This document shows positions 15,611 to 23,407 of a stretch of DNA of 38,292 bases, piece by piece. Made by a program: the position numbers and the translations under genes. The first letter of the stretch is position 1. Each line of letters opens with the position of its first letter. The stretch covers positions 1 through 38,292 of the forward strand of contig CAMAYM010000014.1 in the NCBI GenBank assembly GCA_945862495.1, written 5' to 3'. The notes below the pieces were generated by a model that was not told where the DNA came from, ran no database searches, and saw only the letters and a program-made list of their open reading frames with translations. Source of the stretch: Bordetella parapertussis (lineage in GTDB: Bacteria; Pseudomonadota; Gammaproteobacteria; Burkholderiales; Burkholderiaceae_B).

Positions 15611-16528
15611 TCATGCAACCCGAATACGAGGATCAAGCCATGCGTTGGCGATATCAGAAGCCAGTGTCAGCAGGATATAGATCACTGACAACAACAGGAC
15701 GATCACTTGAGTCACGGGGAAGTCTTTTTGAATAATGCTCTGATAAGCGAGGTAGCCGAGTCCATCCAGAGCGAAAATAGTCTCGATCACGACTGAGCCG
15801 CCAAGTAAAAAGCCTAGTTGAACAGCGGCTAGCGCGACAACAGGGACAATGGCATTTCGCAAAGCATGCTTGAAAATAACGATGCTCGTGGGTAGACCTT
15901 TGGCTCGGGCGGTACGGATATAGTCGGCGCTGAGCACTTCAATCATGCCAGCACGAATCAGGCGCATAAACGCGGGAGCCGCATAGTACCCAAGCGCAAT
16001 CGAAGGCATGACAAAATGTTGCCAGCTCTCGCTTCCTGATACCGGCAATATTCGCCAGGTAATCGAGAACAGCATAATCAAGATCAGTGCAAAAAAGAAA
16101 TTAGGCATGGCTTGACCGACCACTGCAACGCCTAGGCAAAGACGGTCGATCCAGCTGTTTTTGTAGATCGCAGCCAAAACACCTAGTGGCACTGAAATGA
16201 TCAGGGCAAAAGCGAGGGAATAGACAGCAAGTAAGAGTGTGGTTTGAAGCTTAGTAAAAATAAGCTGACCCACATCAGTTTTGAAGTAAATAGACTGACC
16301 AAGATCGCCTTGGACAATCTTGAGCAGCCAGTTACCAAACTGCACAATGATCGGTTGGTCAAAGCCGTAGGTTTTGCGAACCATGTCGATATCGACCTGT
16401 CGCGCGCCTTCACCGGCGATTGCCAAGGCCGGATCACCTGAAAGGTAAAGCAACATGTAGGCAAGAATTGAGACGGTCAGAGCGACCATAACGGCCAGTC
16501 CTAGCCGCTTAGAAATATATGCCAGCAT
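15611..16528 (-). CDS. Oligopeptide/dipeptide ABC transporter permease (OppB/DppB type)
   Basis: Partner permease of 305 residues with an N-terminal helix (LGLAVMVALTVSILAYMLLYL). Next is the typical periplasmic region with RKTYGFDQPIIVQFGNWLLKIVQGDLGQS, then five more helices. The EAA loop is ADYIRTARAKGLPTSIVIFKHALRNA, which contacts the ATPases. It lies 46 nt after the binding-protein gene and abuts the OppC-type gene. Confidence 0.93.
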   Translation of the reverse strand: MLAYISKRLGLAVMVALTVSILAYMLLYLSGDPALAIAGEGARQVDIDMVRKTYGFDQPIIVQFGNWLLKIVQGDLGQSIYFKTDVGQLIFTKLQTTLLLAVYSLAFALIISVPLGVLAAIYKNSWIDRLCLGVAVVGQAMPNFFFALILIMLFSITWRILPVSGSESWQHFVMPSIALGYYAAPAFMRLIRAGMIEVLSADYIRTARAKGLPTSIVIFKHALRNAIVPVVALAAVQLGFLLGGSVVIETIFALDGLGYLAYQSIIQKDFPVTQVIVLLLSVIYILLTLASDIANAWLDPRIRVA

Positions 16529-16574
16529 GATGCCTTACCAAAGATACAAAAAATAAAAAATCATAAAGAAATGA

Positions 16575-18134
16575 TTACTTCCAGCTCATTTCCCAAAAGC
16601 GAACCAACTCATCGTGATACGGCTTGAAGTTTAGGTTTTTGTTAGCAACATAATAGACAGGCAGCGTCCAGAGAGGCACGGCATAGGCTTGATCAGCAAT
16701 GATGGACAAAGCCTTCTGGTAAACCTCTTGGCGCTTCTTCATGTCGACCGTACTGTCACCTTCGCTCAGCAGCTTGATGACTTCTGGGTTGCGGCTGACA
16801 TCGTCTGCACCACCACCAAAGTAGACCGGTGTGGAGGCCGACAGGTCATTGACCAAGTTGGAGCCCCACGTCTGGTGTGTGAGGGAGGTCTTGTTGGCGC
16901 GTGCCAGATCCCGCATCGCTGCATATTGCATGAAACTCAGCTTTGGCTTGATGCCGACGGCACTTAGATAGTTGATCATGGCTTCAGTTTGTGGACGCTC
17001 ACGATAAGCCATCAGATCCACTTCAAAACCATTTGGGTAGCCCGCTTCGGCCAATAGTTTCTTAGCCAAAGCAGGATCGTAGTTGTAGACCTTCACTCCT
17101 TGGCTAGTGCACCCAACTTGTGACGGGGTGCAAATGGAGTTGATGATTTCGCCACCACCCACGATGTTTTTCAAAATTGCCTCACGGTCAATCGCATGGG
17201 CAATTGCATGGCGAACACGGATATCCTTGAGTTCCGGAGCAGGGGTGCCATCACGGGTATTCATTTGCAAGAATACGATACGCATGGTGTTACCACTTTG
17301 TACTTGCAAGTTAGGCAAGGACTTGAGCTTTTCTGCCTGATCCTTGGGGACATGCATGATGAAGTCTTCGCCACCGGACATCACTTCGGCCATCTGTGTT
17401 TGGCGGTCAGGAATGAAACGGATGCGCACATTATCAATAGAAGGTTGTTTTTTAGGTGAGTCTTTAAAATAATCTTTGTTGCGCTCAAGCATCAAAGACT
17501 TGCCTGGGATGTGCTCAACCACTTTGTAGGGACCAGAGCCGATTGGCTTGAGGTTCATGCCAGTTGGACCCACTTCTTTGTAGTACTTGGCAGGATGAAT
17601 TGCAATGGCAGTCGCGAGATAGTCGATCGCGGCTGGGAACGGCTGTTTGCTGATGATGCGAACTTTGTATTTGCTGATTTTTTCAGCTTTTTCGATCCAG
17701 CCTGTCACGGTCTGTTGTCTGGCTTTGTTAGCAGGGTCGGAAACAAAATTCAGTGTGTACACCACGGAGTCTGCGTCAAACTCTTCGCCGTTATGGAACT
17801 TGATACCTTCACGGAGATCGAATTCTAAAGTACGGTCGTCGATTTGCTTCCAGCTTTTGGCAAGTTGACCTTGGTACTCGCCCGTCACGGGGTCGCGGTA
17901 TACCAGCGTGTCCCAGACGTTGGCGGCAATAATCACGCCAATTCGCACGTTGTTGTAGTACGGATCAATATTTTCAGGCGTTTGATCGTATGCAAAGCCA
18001 AGTGTGTCTTTCTTTGGACTCTCGGGGGCAGGACGATTGAAGAATACGATAGCGGCGACCGCAATAGCCAATACTACGGCCAGCAGAATATATTTCATTA
18101 AAGGGGATTTGGAATCAGTACTCGAGTTCTTCAT
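16575..18134 (-). CDS. Peptide-type ABC transporter substrate-binding protein (SBP family 5)
   Basis: Extracytoplasmic receptor of the importer, 519 residues from the ATG at 18134. This start is preferred over upstream non-ATG starts because GAGGA lies about 7 nt before it on the minus strand. Family 5 features include the N-terminal block GFAYDQTPENIDPYYNN...VWDTLVYRDP and the repeated DxREGIKFHNGEEFDADSVVYTLNF stretch. A YKALSIIADQAYAVPLW-like C-terminal block (YQKALSIIADQAYAVPLWT) closes it. The N-terminus is a 12-residue polar head, then a hydrophobic segment (about 13-32) without a lipobox or an obvious signal peptidase site, so it may be an uncleaved membrane anchor. It heads the operon. 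Ligand unknown: this family also carries nickel, glutathione and opines. Confidence 0.9.
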   Translation of the reverse strand: MKNSSTDSKSPLMKYILLAVVLAIAVAAIVFFNRPAPESPKKDTLGFAYDQTPENIDPYYNNVRIGVIIAANVWDTLVYRDPVTGEYQGQLAKSWKQIDDRTLEFDLREGIKFHNGEEFDADSVVYTLNFVSDPANKARQQTVTGWIEKAEKISKYKVRIISKQPFPAAIDYLATAIAIHPAKYYKEVGPTGMNLKPIGSGPYKVVEHIPGKSLMLERNKDYFKDSPKKQPSIDNVRIRFIPDRQTQMAEVMSGGEDFIMHVPKDQAEKLKSLPNLQVQSGNTMRIVFLQMNTRDGTPAPELKDIRVRHAIAHAIDREAILKNIVGGGEIINSICTPSQVGCTSQGVKVYNYDPALAKKLLAEAGYPNGFEVDLMAYRERPQTEAMINYLSAVGIKPKLSFMQYAAMRDLARANKTSLTHQTWGSNLVNDLSASTPVYFGGGADDVSRNPEVIKLLSEGDSTVDMKKRQEVYQKALSIIADQAYAVPLWTLPVYYVANKNLNFKPYHDELVRFWEMSWK

Positions 18135-18349
18135 ATCATTCCTCAAGATCAGTTTGTCACGACAGCTAGAAAGTAGATTTGTTTTAACAGGTAAAGCGCG
18201 CAAGAGGCAACCGCTTGTCATCAGTACTTACACTCAGTAGATCAGTATGCACGCAATTACTGTGCCAAAATTGAACTATTGACAGAAATATGGTCAAAAT
18301 TTTTACAAATTGCTCACTCATATCGACTTTAATTTTTACAAGGTGATGT

Positions 18350-19408
18350 ATGCAGAACCCCGCGCTGGAACAAGCCGTGCAGTTTGCGATCGATCATGAA
18401 AGTACTTGGGACCGCGACTGCACAAGCAGTAATTGGGGTGTTCACCACGGGGATCCAGCTCCTTACAACAAACTCTATGGGCCTGTGCACTCTCGTGGAC
18501 CCAACTCAGGCACTATCTTGTTGCACGGGAAAACCCTAACTTCCTGGGGCGAGCCTAAGCGTGCGGATCTAACTTTTAGCGTTGCAAAGACTTATCTTGC
18601 ACTTTTGGCTGGTGTGGCCGTGGATCGCGGTTTGATTACGGATCTCAACGAACCCATCGGTAAGCGTCTGAAAGGCATCGGCTTTGACGAAGGCAACAAC
18701 GCTGTGGTGACGTGGGAACAGATGCTTCAGCAGACGAGCGAGTGGGAAGGCACATTGTTTGGCTTGCCCGATCAGGTGGATCGCTATCGCGCAGTGACGT
18801 TTGCAAAAGCCCCGGATGGTGTCAAAGGTGATGCCCGTCCGTTGCAACCTGCTGGTACCTATTGGGAATACAACGATGTGCGTATCAATCAACTGTCACT
18901 CGCACTGTTGCACTTGTTTCAACGTCCCTTGCCCGAGGTCTTTCGTGAGGCGATTACGCGCCCAGTCGGCGCCTCAGAAAACTGGAATTGGGTAGGTTAC
19001 GACGACGCATGGGTTGAGGTTGCCGGCCAACGTGTGCAATCTGTTCCCGGAGGCACGCACTGGGGTGGTGGTATGTCCATCAGCAGCGAGGATCAGGCTT
19101 TGATCGGCCAAATGATGCTGAATGAGGGCATGGCCAATGGCAAGCGTGTACTTTCAGCAGAGTGGATCAAGCGTATGCAGGTGCCTTGCAAGCTTGCCCC
19201 TTTTTATGGCTATCTTGTTTGGTTGAATGATCAGCAAAAAGTGTTTCCAAGTGTCCCAGCTTCTAGCTATTTCGCAGTAGGAGCAGGTAGCTCCTTTACC
19301 TGGATTGAGCCCGAGATGGGGATGGTTGTGATTATCCGTTGGTTAAACTCCGCGCATGCTGATGCGGTGTTTGGAAAGATTTATCAAGCCGTCAAGGCGA
19401 TGGCCTAA
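18350..19408 (+). CDS. Serine hydrolase, beta-lactamase (class C)/6-aminohexanoate-dimer-hydrolase-like
   Basis: Penicillin-binding-protein-fold serine hydrolase of 352 residues with no signal peptide, so probably cytoplasmic. The catalytic SxxK is Ser77-Val-Ala-Lys80 in LTFSVAKTYLALLAG. The second motif region is YWEYNDVRIN, with Tyr174 as candidate general base. The third-motif region is around the C-terminal FAVGAGSSFTWIEPE. AAGG at 18340-18343 precedes the ATG. It is divergent from the peptide-type ABC importer operon, suggesting it hydrolyses an amide, peptide or ester brought in by that system. This is inference from position. The family includes esterases, D-amino-acid amidases and nylon-oligomer hydrolases. 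Confidence 0.85.
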   Translation: MQNPALEQAVQFAIDHESTWDRDCTSSNWGVHHGDPAPYNKLYGPVHSRGPNSGTILLHGKTLTSWGEPKRADLTFSVAKTYLALLAGVAVDRGLITDLNEPIGKRLKGIGFDEGNNAVVTWEQMLQQTSEWEGTLFGLPDQVDRYRAVTFAKAPDGVKGDARPLQPAGTYWEYNDVRINQLSLALLHLFQRPLPEVFREAITRPVGASENWNWVGYDDAWVEVAGQRVQSVPGGTHWGGGMSISSEDQALIGQMMLNEGMANGKRVLSAEWIKRMQVPCKLAPFYGYLVWLNDQQKVFPSVPASSYFAVGAGSSFTWIEPEMGMVVIIRWLNSAHADAVFGKIYQAVKAMA

Positions 19409-19417
19409 TTGTTTACC

Positions 19418-19440
19418 GGGGGTGCTCGATCTGAGCCCCC
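19418..19440 (+). terminator. Possible hairpin after the serine hydrolase gene
   Basis: GGGGG (19418-19422) can pair with CCCCC, with GCTC/GAGC stacked inside around GATCT. It lies 10 nt after the stop codon. There is no T tract, only AATTAATTTAAT, so termination is uncertain. Confidence 0.35.
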
Positions 19441-19467
19441 AATTAATTTAATCCTGATGAGGGAAAC

Positions 19468-20772
19468 ATGATGCAAAAAAATATGATGCGTAAATTTTCA
19501 CTTTCTGCTGCGACTGCTGCGATGGCGTTGACACTGACAACGGGTGGCGAGCTAATTGGGACGTCACTGACTGCACCTGCGTATGCGCAGTCAAGTACTC
19601 AGACCGCGAACTTAAGCTTGCCACAACTTGAGTCGCTGGTGTCTTCCATCGCGCTATACCCAGATTCTTTGTTGTCGCAAATGCTGATGGCTTCGACCTA
19701 TCCGCTTGAGGTTGCCGAGGCGTCAAACTGGTTGCGTAGCAATTCGCACTTAACTGGGGATGCGTTACAAAACGCCCTTAAACCCCAACCCTGGGACAAT
19801 AGTGTCAAGTCTCTTGTGACGTTTCCCGATGCACTCAATTTGATGGGTAATCAGTTGAGCTGGACACAAAAGTTGGGTGATGCGTATCTGGCACAGCCTA
19901 AAGATCTGATGCAGGCTGTACAGGCCTTGCGCGCCAAAGCCAAGCAAGCTGGGAACCTGAAGTCCAACCAGCAGGTGTCCGTGTCGAGCGATGCGCAGTC
20001 CAACATCATCATTGTTCCGTCCAATCCTCAGGTGGTCTACGTGCCGACATACAACCCGATGATGGTGTACGGTGCCTGGCCTTATGCCGCATACCCTCCC
20101 TATCCCGTATACAACCCAGCCTGGGGCTTGATGAGTTTTGGTGTGGGGATGGCGGTCGGTGCCGCATTGTGGTCCACACCACACTGGGGTTCGGGCTCAA
20201 TCACCATCAACAATGCAAACTTTAATAATTTCAATAATCGTTTTAATTCAGGATCAAATCTGAGATCCGACTATTTGGGTAACAACAATAGTTGGGCACA
20301 CAATCCAGCCCACCGCGATGGCATACCCTATGGTAATTCAGCCTTAAATAATCGTTATGGCGAGGGCAATCGCAGTGCCATTACACGTAACGACGTTGCA
20401 CGCCAACAAAATGCCGTCAATGACTGGAAAAACAATGCTTCTCCTGCGGACAAGCAGCGTGCCGATCAAGCGCGTCAAAATGCGCAAAATACGTTCAATC
20501 GTAATGCCACACCTCAAGAGCGGAGCCAGGCGGGCCAGATGAACCAGCAGGCCCGCAGCGACTGGACGCAGGACCGCGCCAACCCAAATCAAGCGCGCGA
20601 AGCCAGTCAGGAAAATCAGTTAGGCCGTGAGGGCCGGAGTGACTTTAATAGCGATCGCTTTGGTGGTGGGGATCGCTTCGGCGGTGGAGACCGCTTCGGC
20701 GGTGGCAGAGATTTTGGTGGTGGAGGCCGCAGTTTTGGCGGCGGTCATTTTGGCGGTGGTTTTAGACGCTAA
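19468..20772 (+). CDS. DUF3300 exported protein with Gly-rich tail
   Basis: Exported protein of unknown function, 434 residues. The N-terminal signal probably ends at AYA-Q (about residue 40). The DUF3300 domain follows (about 50-215), with LPQLESLVSSIALYPDSLLS and MLMASTYPLEVAEASNWL. A Tyr/Pro-rich stretch follows (VYVPTYNPMMVYGAWPYAAY), then a short hydrophobic Gly/Ala segment (LMSFGVGMAVGAALW). The C-terminal half is Asn/Gln-rich and charged, likely disordered, ending in RFGGGD repeats and a Gly-rich tail. GAGGG at 19459-19463 supports the first of two adjacent ATGs. It lies 42 nt before a Rap1a/Tai-type gene. Confidence 0.85.
   Translation: MMQKNMMRKFSLSAATAAMALTLTTGGELIGTSLTAPAYAQSSTQTANLSLPQLESLVSSIALYPDSLLSQMLMASTYPLEVAEASNWLRSNSHLTGDALQNALKPQPWDNSVKSLVTFPDALNLMGNQLSWTQKLGDAYLAQPKDLMQAVQALRAKAKQAGNLKSNQQVSVSSDAQSNIIIVPSNPQVVYVPTYNPMMVYGAWPYAAYPPYPVYNPAWGLMSFGVGMAVGAALWSTPHWGSGSITINNANFNNFNNRFNSGSNLRSDYLGNNNSWAHNPAHRDGIPYGNSALNNRYGEGNRSAITRNDVARQQNAVNDWKNNASPADKQRADQARQNAQNTFNRNATPQERSQAGQMNQQARSDWTQDRANPNQAREASQENQLGREGRSDFNSDRFGGGDRFGGGDRFGGGRDFGGGGRSFGGGHFGGGFRR
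20653..20706 (+). repeat. Three tandem 18-nt repeats encoding DRFGGG
   Basis: Three consecutive 18-nt units (20653-20670, 20671-20688, 20689-20706) encode Asp-Arg-Phe-Gly-Gly-Gly in the tail of the DUF3300 gene. The second and third differ at few positions, so copy number may vary between strains. Confidence 0.85.
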
Positions 20773-20814
20773 ATCGTCCTGATAGACAAGCCTCATTACT
20801 TTTTGGAAATAGCC

Positions 20815-21174
20815 ATGATTAAAAAATTACTTGTAACTGCCGTATTTGCGACCCTTCCTTTGGTCTCTGGCGCACAAAATGCTCCTCAGTCAAATGTGTC
20901 GCTCGGAGCCATGATCAATCTTTGTCAGAGTCGAACAGACCTTGAAGCACAGACTTTTTGCTATGGATTTGGCGAGGGCGTGTATCAGGGTTCAGAGCTC
21001 ACAAAAGACCCGAAAGCCCCTAAAACAGTGTGTTTGCCACCAGGTGGCGTCGCTCGGGATGAGGTGTTGGCTGAGTTCATTCGCTGGGCCATCGCTAACC
21101 CCCAGTTCCATCAGGAAAAGGCGGCTGCATCGATTCTTCGCTACCTCCCAATCAGGTTTCCTTGTAAGGGCTGA
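20815..21174 (+). CDS. Rap1a/Tai-family-like exported small protein
   Basis: The 119-residue protein has a signal peptide (MIKKLLVTAVFATLPLVSGA, cleavage around residue 20). The mature domain has four Cys, in INLCQSRTD, TFCYGFGEGVYQG, KTVCLPPG and the terminal RFPCKG, which fits two disulfides. The FCYGFxEGVYQG and RFLxxRFPC-like elements match the Rap1a/Tai family, named for type VI secretion immunity proteins of Serratia. Most members outside such loci have no tested function. No secretion effector is adjacent. The ATG at 20815 is preferred over a TTG four codons upstream. The ribosome site is weak (GGAAA). Confidence 0.75.
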   Translation: MIKKLLVTAVFATLPLVSGAQNAPQSNVSLGAMINLCQSRTDLEAQTFCYGFGEGVYQGSELTKDPKAPKTVCLPPGGVARDEVLAEFIRWAIANPQFHQEKAAASILRYLPIRFPCKG

Positions 21175-21194
21175 TGCACCTCGGCGCTTTTGGA

Positions 21195-21200
21195 TACAAT
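21195..21200 (+). promoter_or_regulatory. -10 element of tRNA-Leu(UAA)
   Basis: TACAAT lies 16 nt before the mature tRNA 5' end, consistent with a short 5' leader trimmed by RNase P. No good -35 is visible at normal spacing. Confidence 0.45.
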
Positions 21201-21215
21201 AGCGCCTCAGTAATT

Positions 21216-21300
21216 GCCCCGATGATGAAATTGGTAGACATAGCAGACTTAAAATCTGCAGCCTAAGGGCGTGCCGGTTCGATTCCGGCTCGGGGCACCA
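21216..21300 (+). tRNA. tRNA-Leu(UAA)
   Basis: An 85-nt class II tRNA. The acceptor stem is GCCCCGA (21216-21222) with TCGGGGC (21290-21296), discriminator A, and encoded CCA at 21298-21300. The anticodon stem GCAGA/TCTGC flanks loop CTTAAAA with anticodon TAA at 21250-21252. A long variable arm and the GGTTCGATTCC T-arm are present. It decodes UUA. Confidence 0.97.
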
Positions 21301-21318
21301 TTTGCTGGTTCAGCAAAT
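21300..21318. terminator. Hairpin after tRNA-Leu(UAA)
   Basis: ATTTGCTG (21300-21307), loop GTT, CAGCAAAT (21311-21318). It sits directly after the tRNA and just before the 3' end of the convergent lysR gene. The downstream T run is poor, so it may be a processing or weak termination hairpin. Confidence 0.45.
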
Positions 21319-21322
21319 GCAT

Positions 21323-22273
21323 TTACGCTTGAGATGTTGTGTTTGTGCCTGATGTGAGGTTTGTAAAAATTTCACGAAATTTGATCACTTGAGTATTGTC
21401 TTTGGCTGAGGTCCTGAGGATAAAGCTCACAGGCATAGGCTTGAGGTCGCTGGGGATATCGATGACTCTGATGTTGCCCAGTTTGACGTGCATGTCTGCC
21501 GCGCTCTGCGGAATCACACTGCATAAATTTGAACTCGACAACATCGTCAGGCTCTGAAAATAATTAGTTGTTTCGATGACGGGCGTAGGCAACATCAGGC
21601 CGCGCCGCAAAAATGAGTCGGTGAGTTGTTGGCGTAGACTTGAATCAGGTCTGGGCAGTACCCAGTCACGCTTCGCTAAGTCTTCAAACGAATTTTTTCT
21701 TCTTTTCTTTTCTCTCGTTCCCTCAACAATACAGATGCTTTCTGAATAGAGAGGGAAGAAAATTAATTCATCCGTATTGTGCATGGACGGCATGGACGCC
21801 CCAGAGAGTCGTCCGATGACGCAATCTAGTTTGCCTTCAAATAACTGGAGCATCAGGTGCTTTGCTGTGCCTTCCTGAATAGAGACGGCACCTCCGCCCG
21901 ATTCTCGAAAAAGTTCAATCGCTCGAGGCAGGTAGGCAAACAGCGCCTGCGGGACTACGCCGACTCTGAGTAGCGGAGAGAGGTTTTTGTTTAATTGTTT
22001 GACCTCGTATACGAGTGCGTCAAACTCATTCAGTATGGTCTCCGCGCGATTGGCCAACAGGGTGGATGCCTCGGTCGGGATGACGCCTTGCGTTGTTCGA
22101 AGAAAAAGGGTCAACCCAATTTGCTTTTCAAATTCTCTGAGCATGGCGCTTGCAGCCGGCTGACTGATGCTCAGGTGTTTCGCTGCTTTATGCAGGTTGC
22201 CAAACTCAACAAGATGTTGCATCAGAATCAAATGTCTGAATTTGATATGCGATAGCGAGAGTTCAGAATGCAT
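21323..22273 (-). CDS. LysR family transcriptional regulator
   Basis: The 316-residue protein has the usual LysR layout. An N-terminal helix-turn-helix (about 10-70) reads FRHLILMQHLVEFGNLHKAA followed by SISQPAASAMLREFEKQIG and FLRTTQGVIPTEAS. A PBP2-type co-inducer domain follows from about residue 98. It is divergent from a Bug-type binding protein and a sulfatase, so it probably controls them. The 126-nt intergenic region holds a perfect inverted repeat of LysR-box form. The sequence ERKRRKNSFEDLAKRDWVLPRPD is typical of the regulatory domain. The inducer cannot be told from sequence. Confidence 0.93.
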   Translation of the reverse strand: MHSELSLSHIKFRHLILMQHLVEFGNLHKAAKHLSISQPAASAMLREFEKQIGLTLFLRTTQGVIPTEASTLLANRAETILNEFDALVYEVKQLNKNLSPLLRVGVVPQALFAYLPRAIELFRESGGGAVSIQEGTAKHLMLQLFEGKLDCVIGRLSGASMPSMHNTDELIFFPLYSESICIVEGTREKKRRKNSFEDLAKRDWVLPRPDSSLRQQLTDSFLRRGLMLPTPVIETTNYFQSLTMLSSSNLCSVIPQSAADMHVKLGNIRVIDIPSDLKPMPVSFILRTSAKDNTQVIKFREIFTNLTSGTNTTSQA

Positions 22274-22301
22274 ATTTTTTCACTCAATCATCATTCAAAT
22301 T

Positions 22302-22322
22302 GTGATAATAAAAGATTATCAC
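22302..22322. promoter_or_regulatory. Candidate LysR operator (T-N11-A inverted repeat)
   Basis: GTGATAAT (22302-22309), spacer AAAAG, ATTATCAC (22315-22322), a perfect 8-bp dyad. It contains T22306 and A22318 in the T-N11-A spacing that defines LysR boxes. It lies 29 nt before the lysR start on one side. On the other side it is 41 nt upstream of a TATACT -10-like element (22364-22369) ahead of the Bug gene. That promoter has no good -35, as expected for an activator-dependent promoter. Confidence 0.6.
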
Positions 22323-22399
22323 GAGATATAAATAATTGAATATTTAGTTCTTACGGTCGCTCCTATACTGAAGCAACCATTCAGTCATAAGGAACGTCC

Positions 22400-23377
22400 G
22401 TGATCAAAACAGCCCCTTTAGCCCTGAGCGTTTTTTTCAGCGCTTTTTTCACACTGTTGACTCCGACGGCTCAGGCAGCCTGGCCCAATGATCAGCCGAT
22501 CAAAATCATTGTTCCGCAAGCCGCTGGCGGCACAAACGATACCTTGGCCCGCATGGTGGGTGCTGAGCTATCAAAAGTTCTTGGACAAACTGTCGTGATT
22601 GACAATCGACCAGGTGCCTCTGGTGCGATTGGCATGCAGGCTACGGTACAGGCTCCGCCGGACGGTTACACCATTGCTCTTGCTTCTGATTCAGCAGCGC
22701 TGTTAGATGTGCTGCGTCCAAATCTACCTTGGAAATTCAAAAGTGGTTTGCAGGGTGTTGTGATGATTGGCGAGCAGCCAATCAGTATTGCGACGTCCTC
22801 AAAGACATCATTTAACACGCTTCAACAGGTGATTGATGCGGCCAAAGCGAAACCCGGTAGTCTGGGCTATGGCTCATCGGGCATCGGCTCATCTCAAAAC
22901 ATCGTCGGTGAGTGGGTGGCAAGTTTGGCGGGTATCAAGCTGGTACACGTACCCTATAAAGGAGGCGGTCAAGCTGCGAACGATGTTGTGAGTGGGCAGA
23001 TACCTTTGGCCGTCTTGGGGCTTGCTCCGATGCTCAAGCAGCAACAGGCGGGTAATGTTCGCATTCTGGCAGTCACGACTCCCCAACGCTCCAAGGCGCT
23101 TCCAGATGTACCGACCTTAACCGAGCTTGGTTATCCGCAAATCGCGCTTGCACAATGGGCCGGATTGGTGGCCCCGGCTGCGACTCCTCAACCGATCATT
23201 CAAAAACTCTCGGATGCGTTATTAAAGGTGCTTTCAGAAAAATCAATCAGTGAAAAGATGCTTGCGGCGGGTATCACACCTAGACCCTTGAACTATCAAC
23301 AGTTTGATGCCTTTTTGAAAAAAACAGTGGACACGTGGCAGCAGGTCGTTCCGACGCTCAATATTCAAATTCAATAA
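22400..23377 (+). CDS. Tripartite tricarboxylate transporter-type (Bug) substrate-binding protein
   Basis: Periplasmic receptor of the Bug/TctC family, very common in Burkholderiales. It has 325 residues with a signal peptide ending about AQA-AWPND (residues 26-27). Signature blocks are IKIIVPQAAGGTNDTLARMV, VVIDNRPGASGAIGMQAT, GYGSSGIGSSQNIVGEW and VPYKGGGQAANDVVSGQI. The start is a GTG, supported by AAGGA 7 nt upstream (22389-22393). No membrane components (TctA/TctB) are adjacent, which is usual for orphan Bugs. It precedes a sulfatase gene by 30 nt, suggesting a sulfated or organic-acid ligand. The ligand itself is unproven. Confidence 0.93.
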   Translation: MIKTAPLALSVFFSAFFTLLTPTAQAAWPNDQPIKIIVPQAAGGTNDTLARMVGAELSKVLGQTVVIDNRPGASGAIGMQATVQAPPDGYTIALASDSAALLDVLRPNLPWKFKSGLQGVVMIGEQPISIATSSKTSFNTLQQVIDAAKAKPGSLGYGSSGIGSSQNIVGEWVASLAGIKLVHVPYKGGGQAANDVVSGQIPLAVLGLAPMLKQQQAGNVRILAVTTPQRSKALPDVPTLTELGYPQIALAQWAGLVAPAATPQPIIQKLSDALLKVLSEKSISEKMLAAGITPRPLNYQQFDAFLKKTVDTWQQVVPTLNIQIQ

Positions 23378-23407
23378 CGTCCAACACTTTCGCGTATCAG
23401 GCACCTT

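Noticed and set aside
18104..18221. Upstream extension of the substrate-binding protein by 29 residues
   Set aside because: The ATG at 18134 has a strong GAGGA ribosome site, and the extension starts at a non-ATG codon and adds an unlikely Cys/Arg-rich head before the membrane segment.
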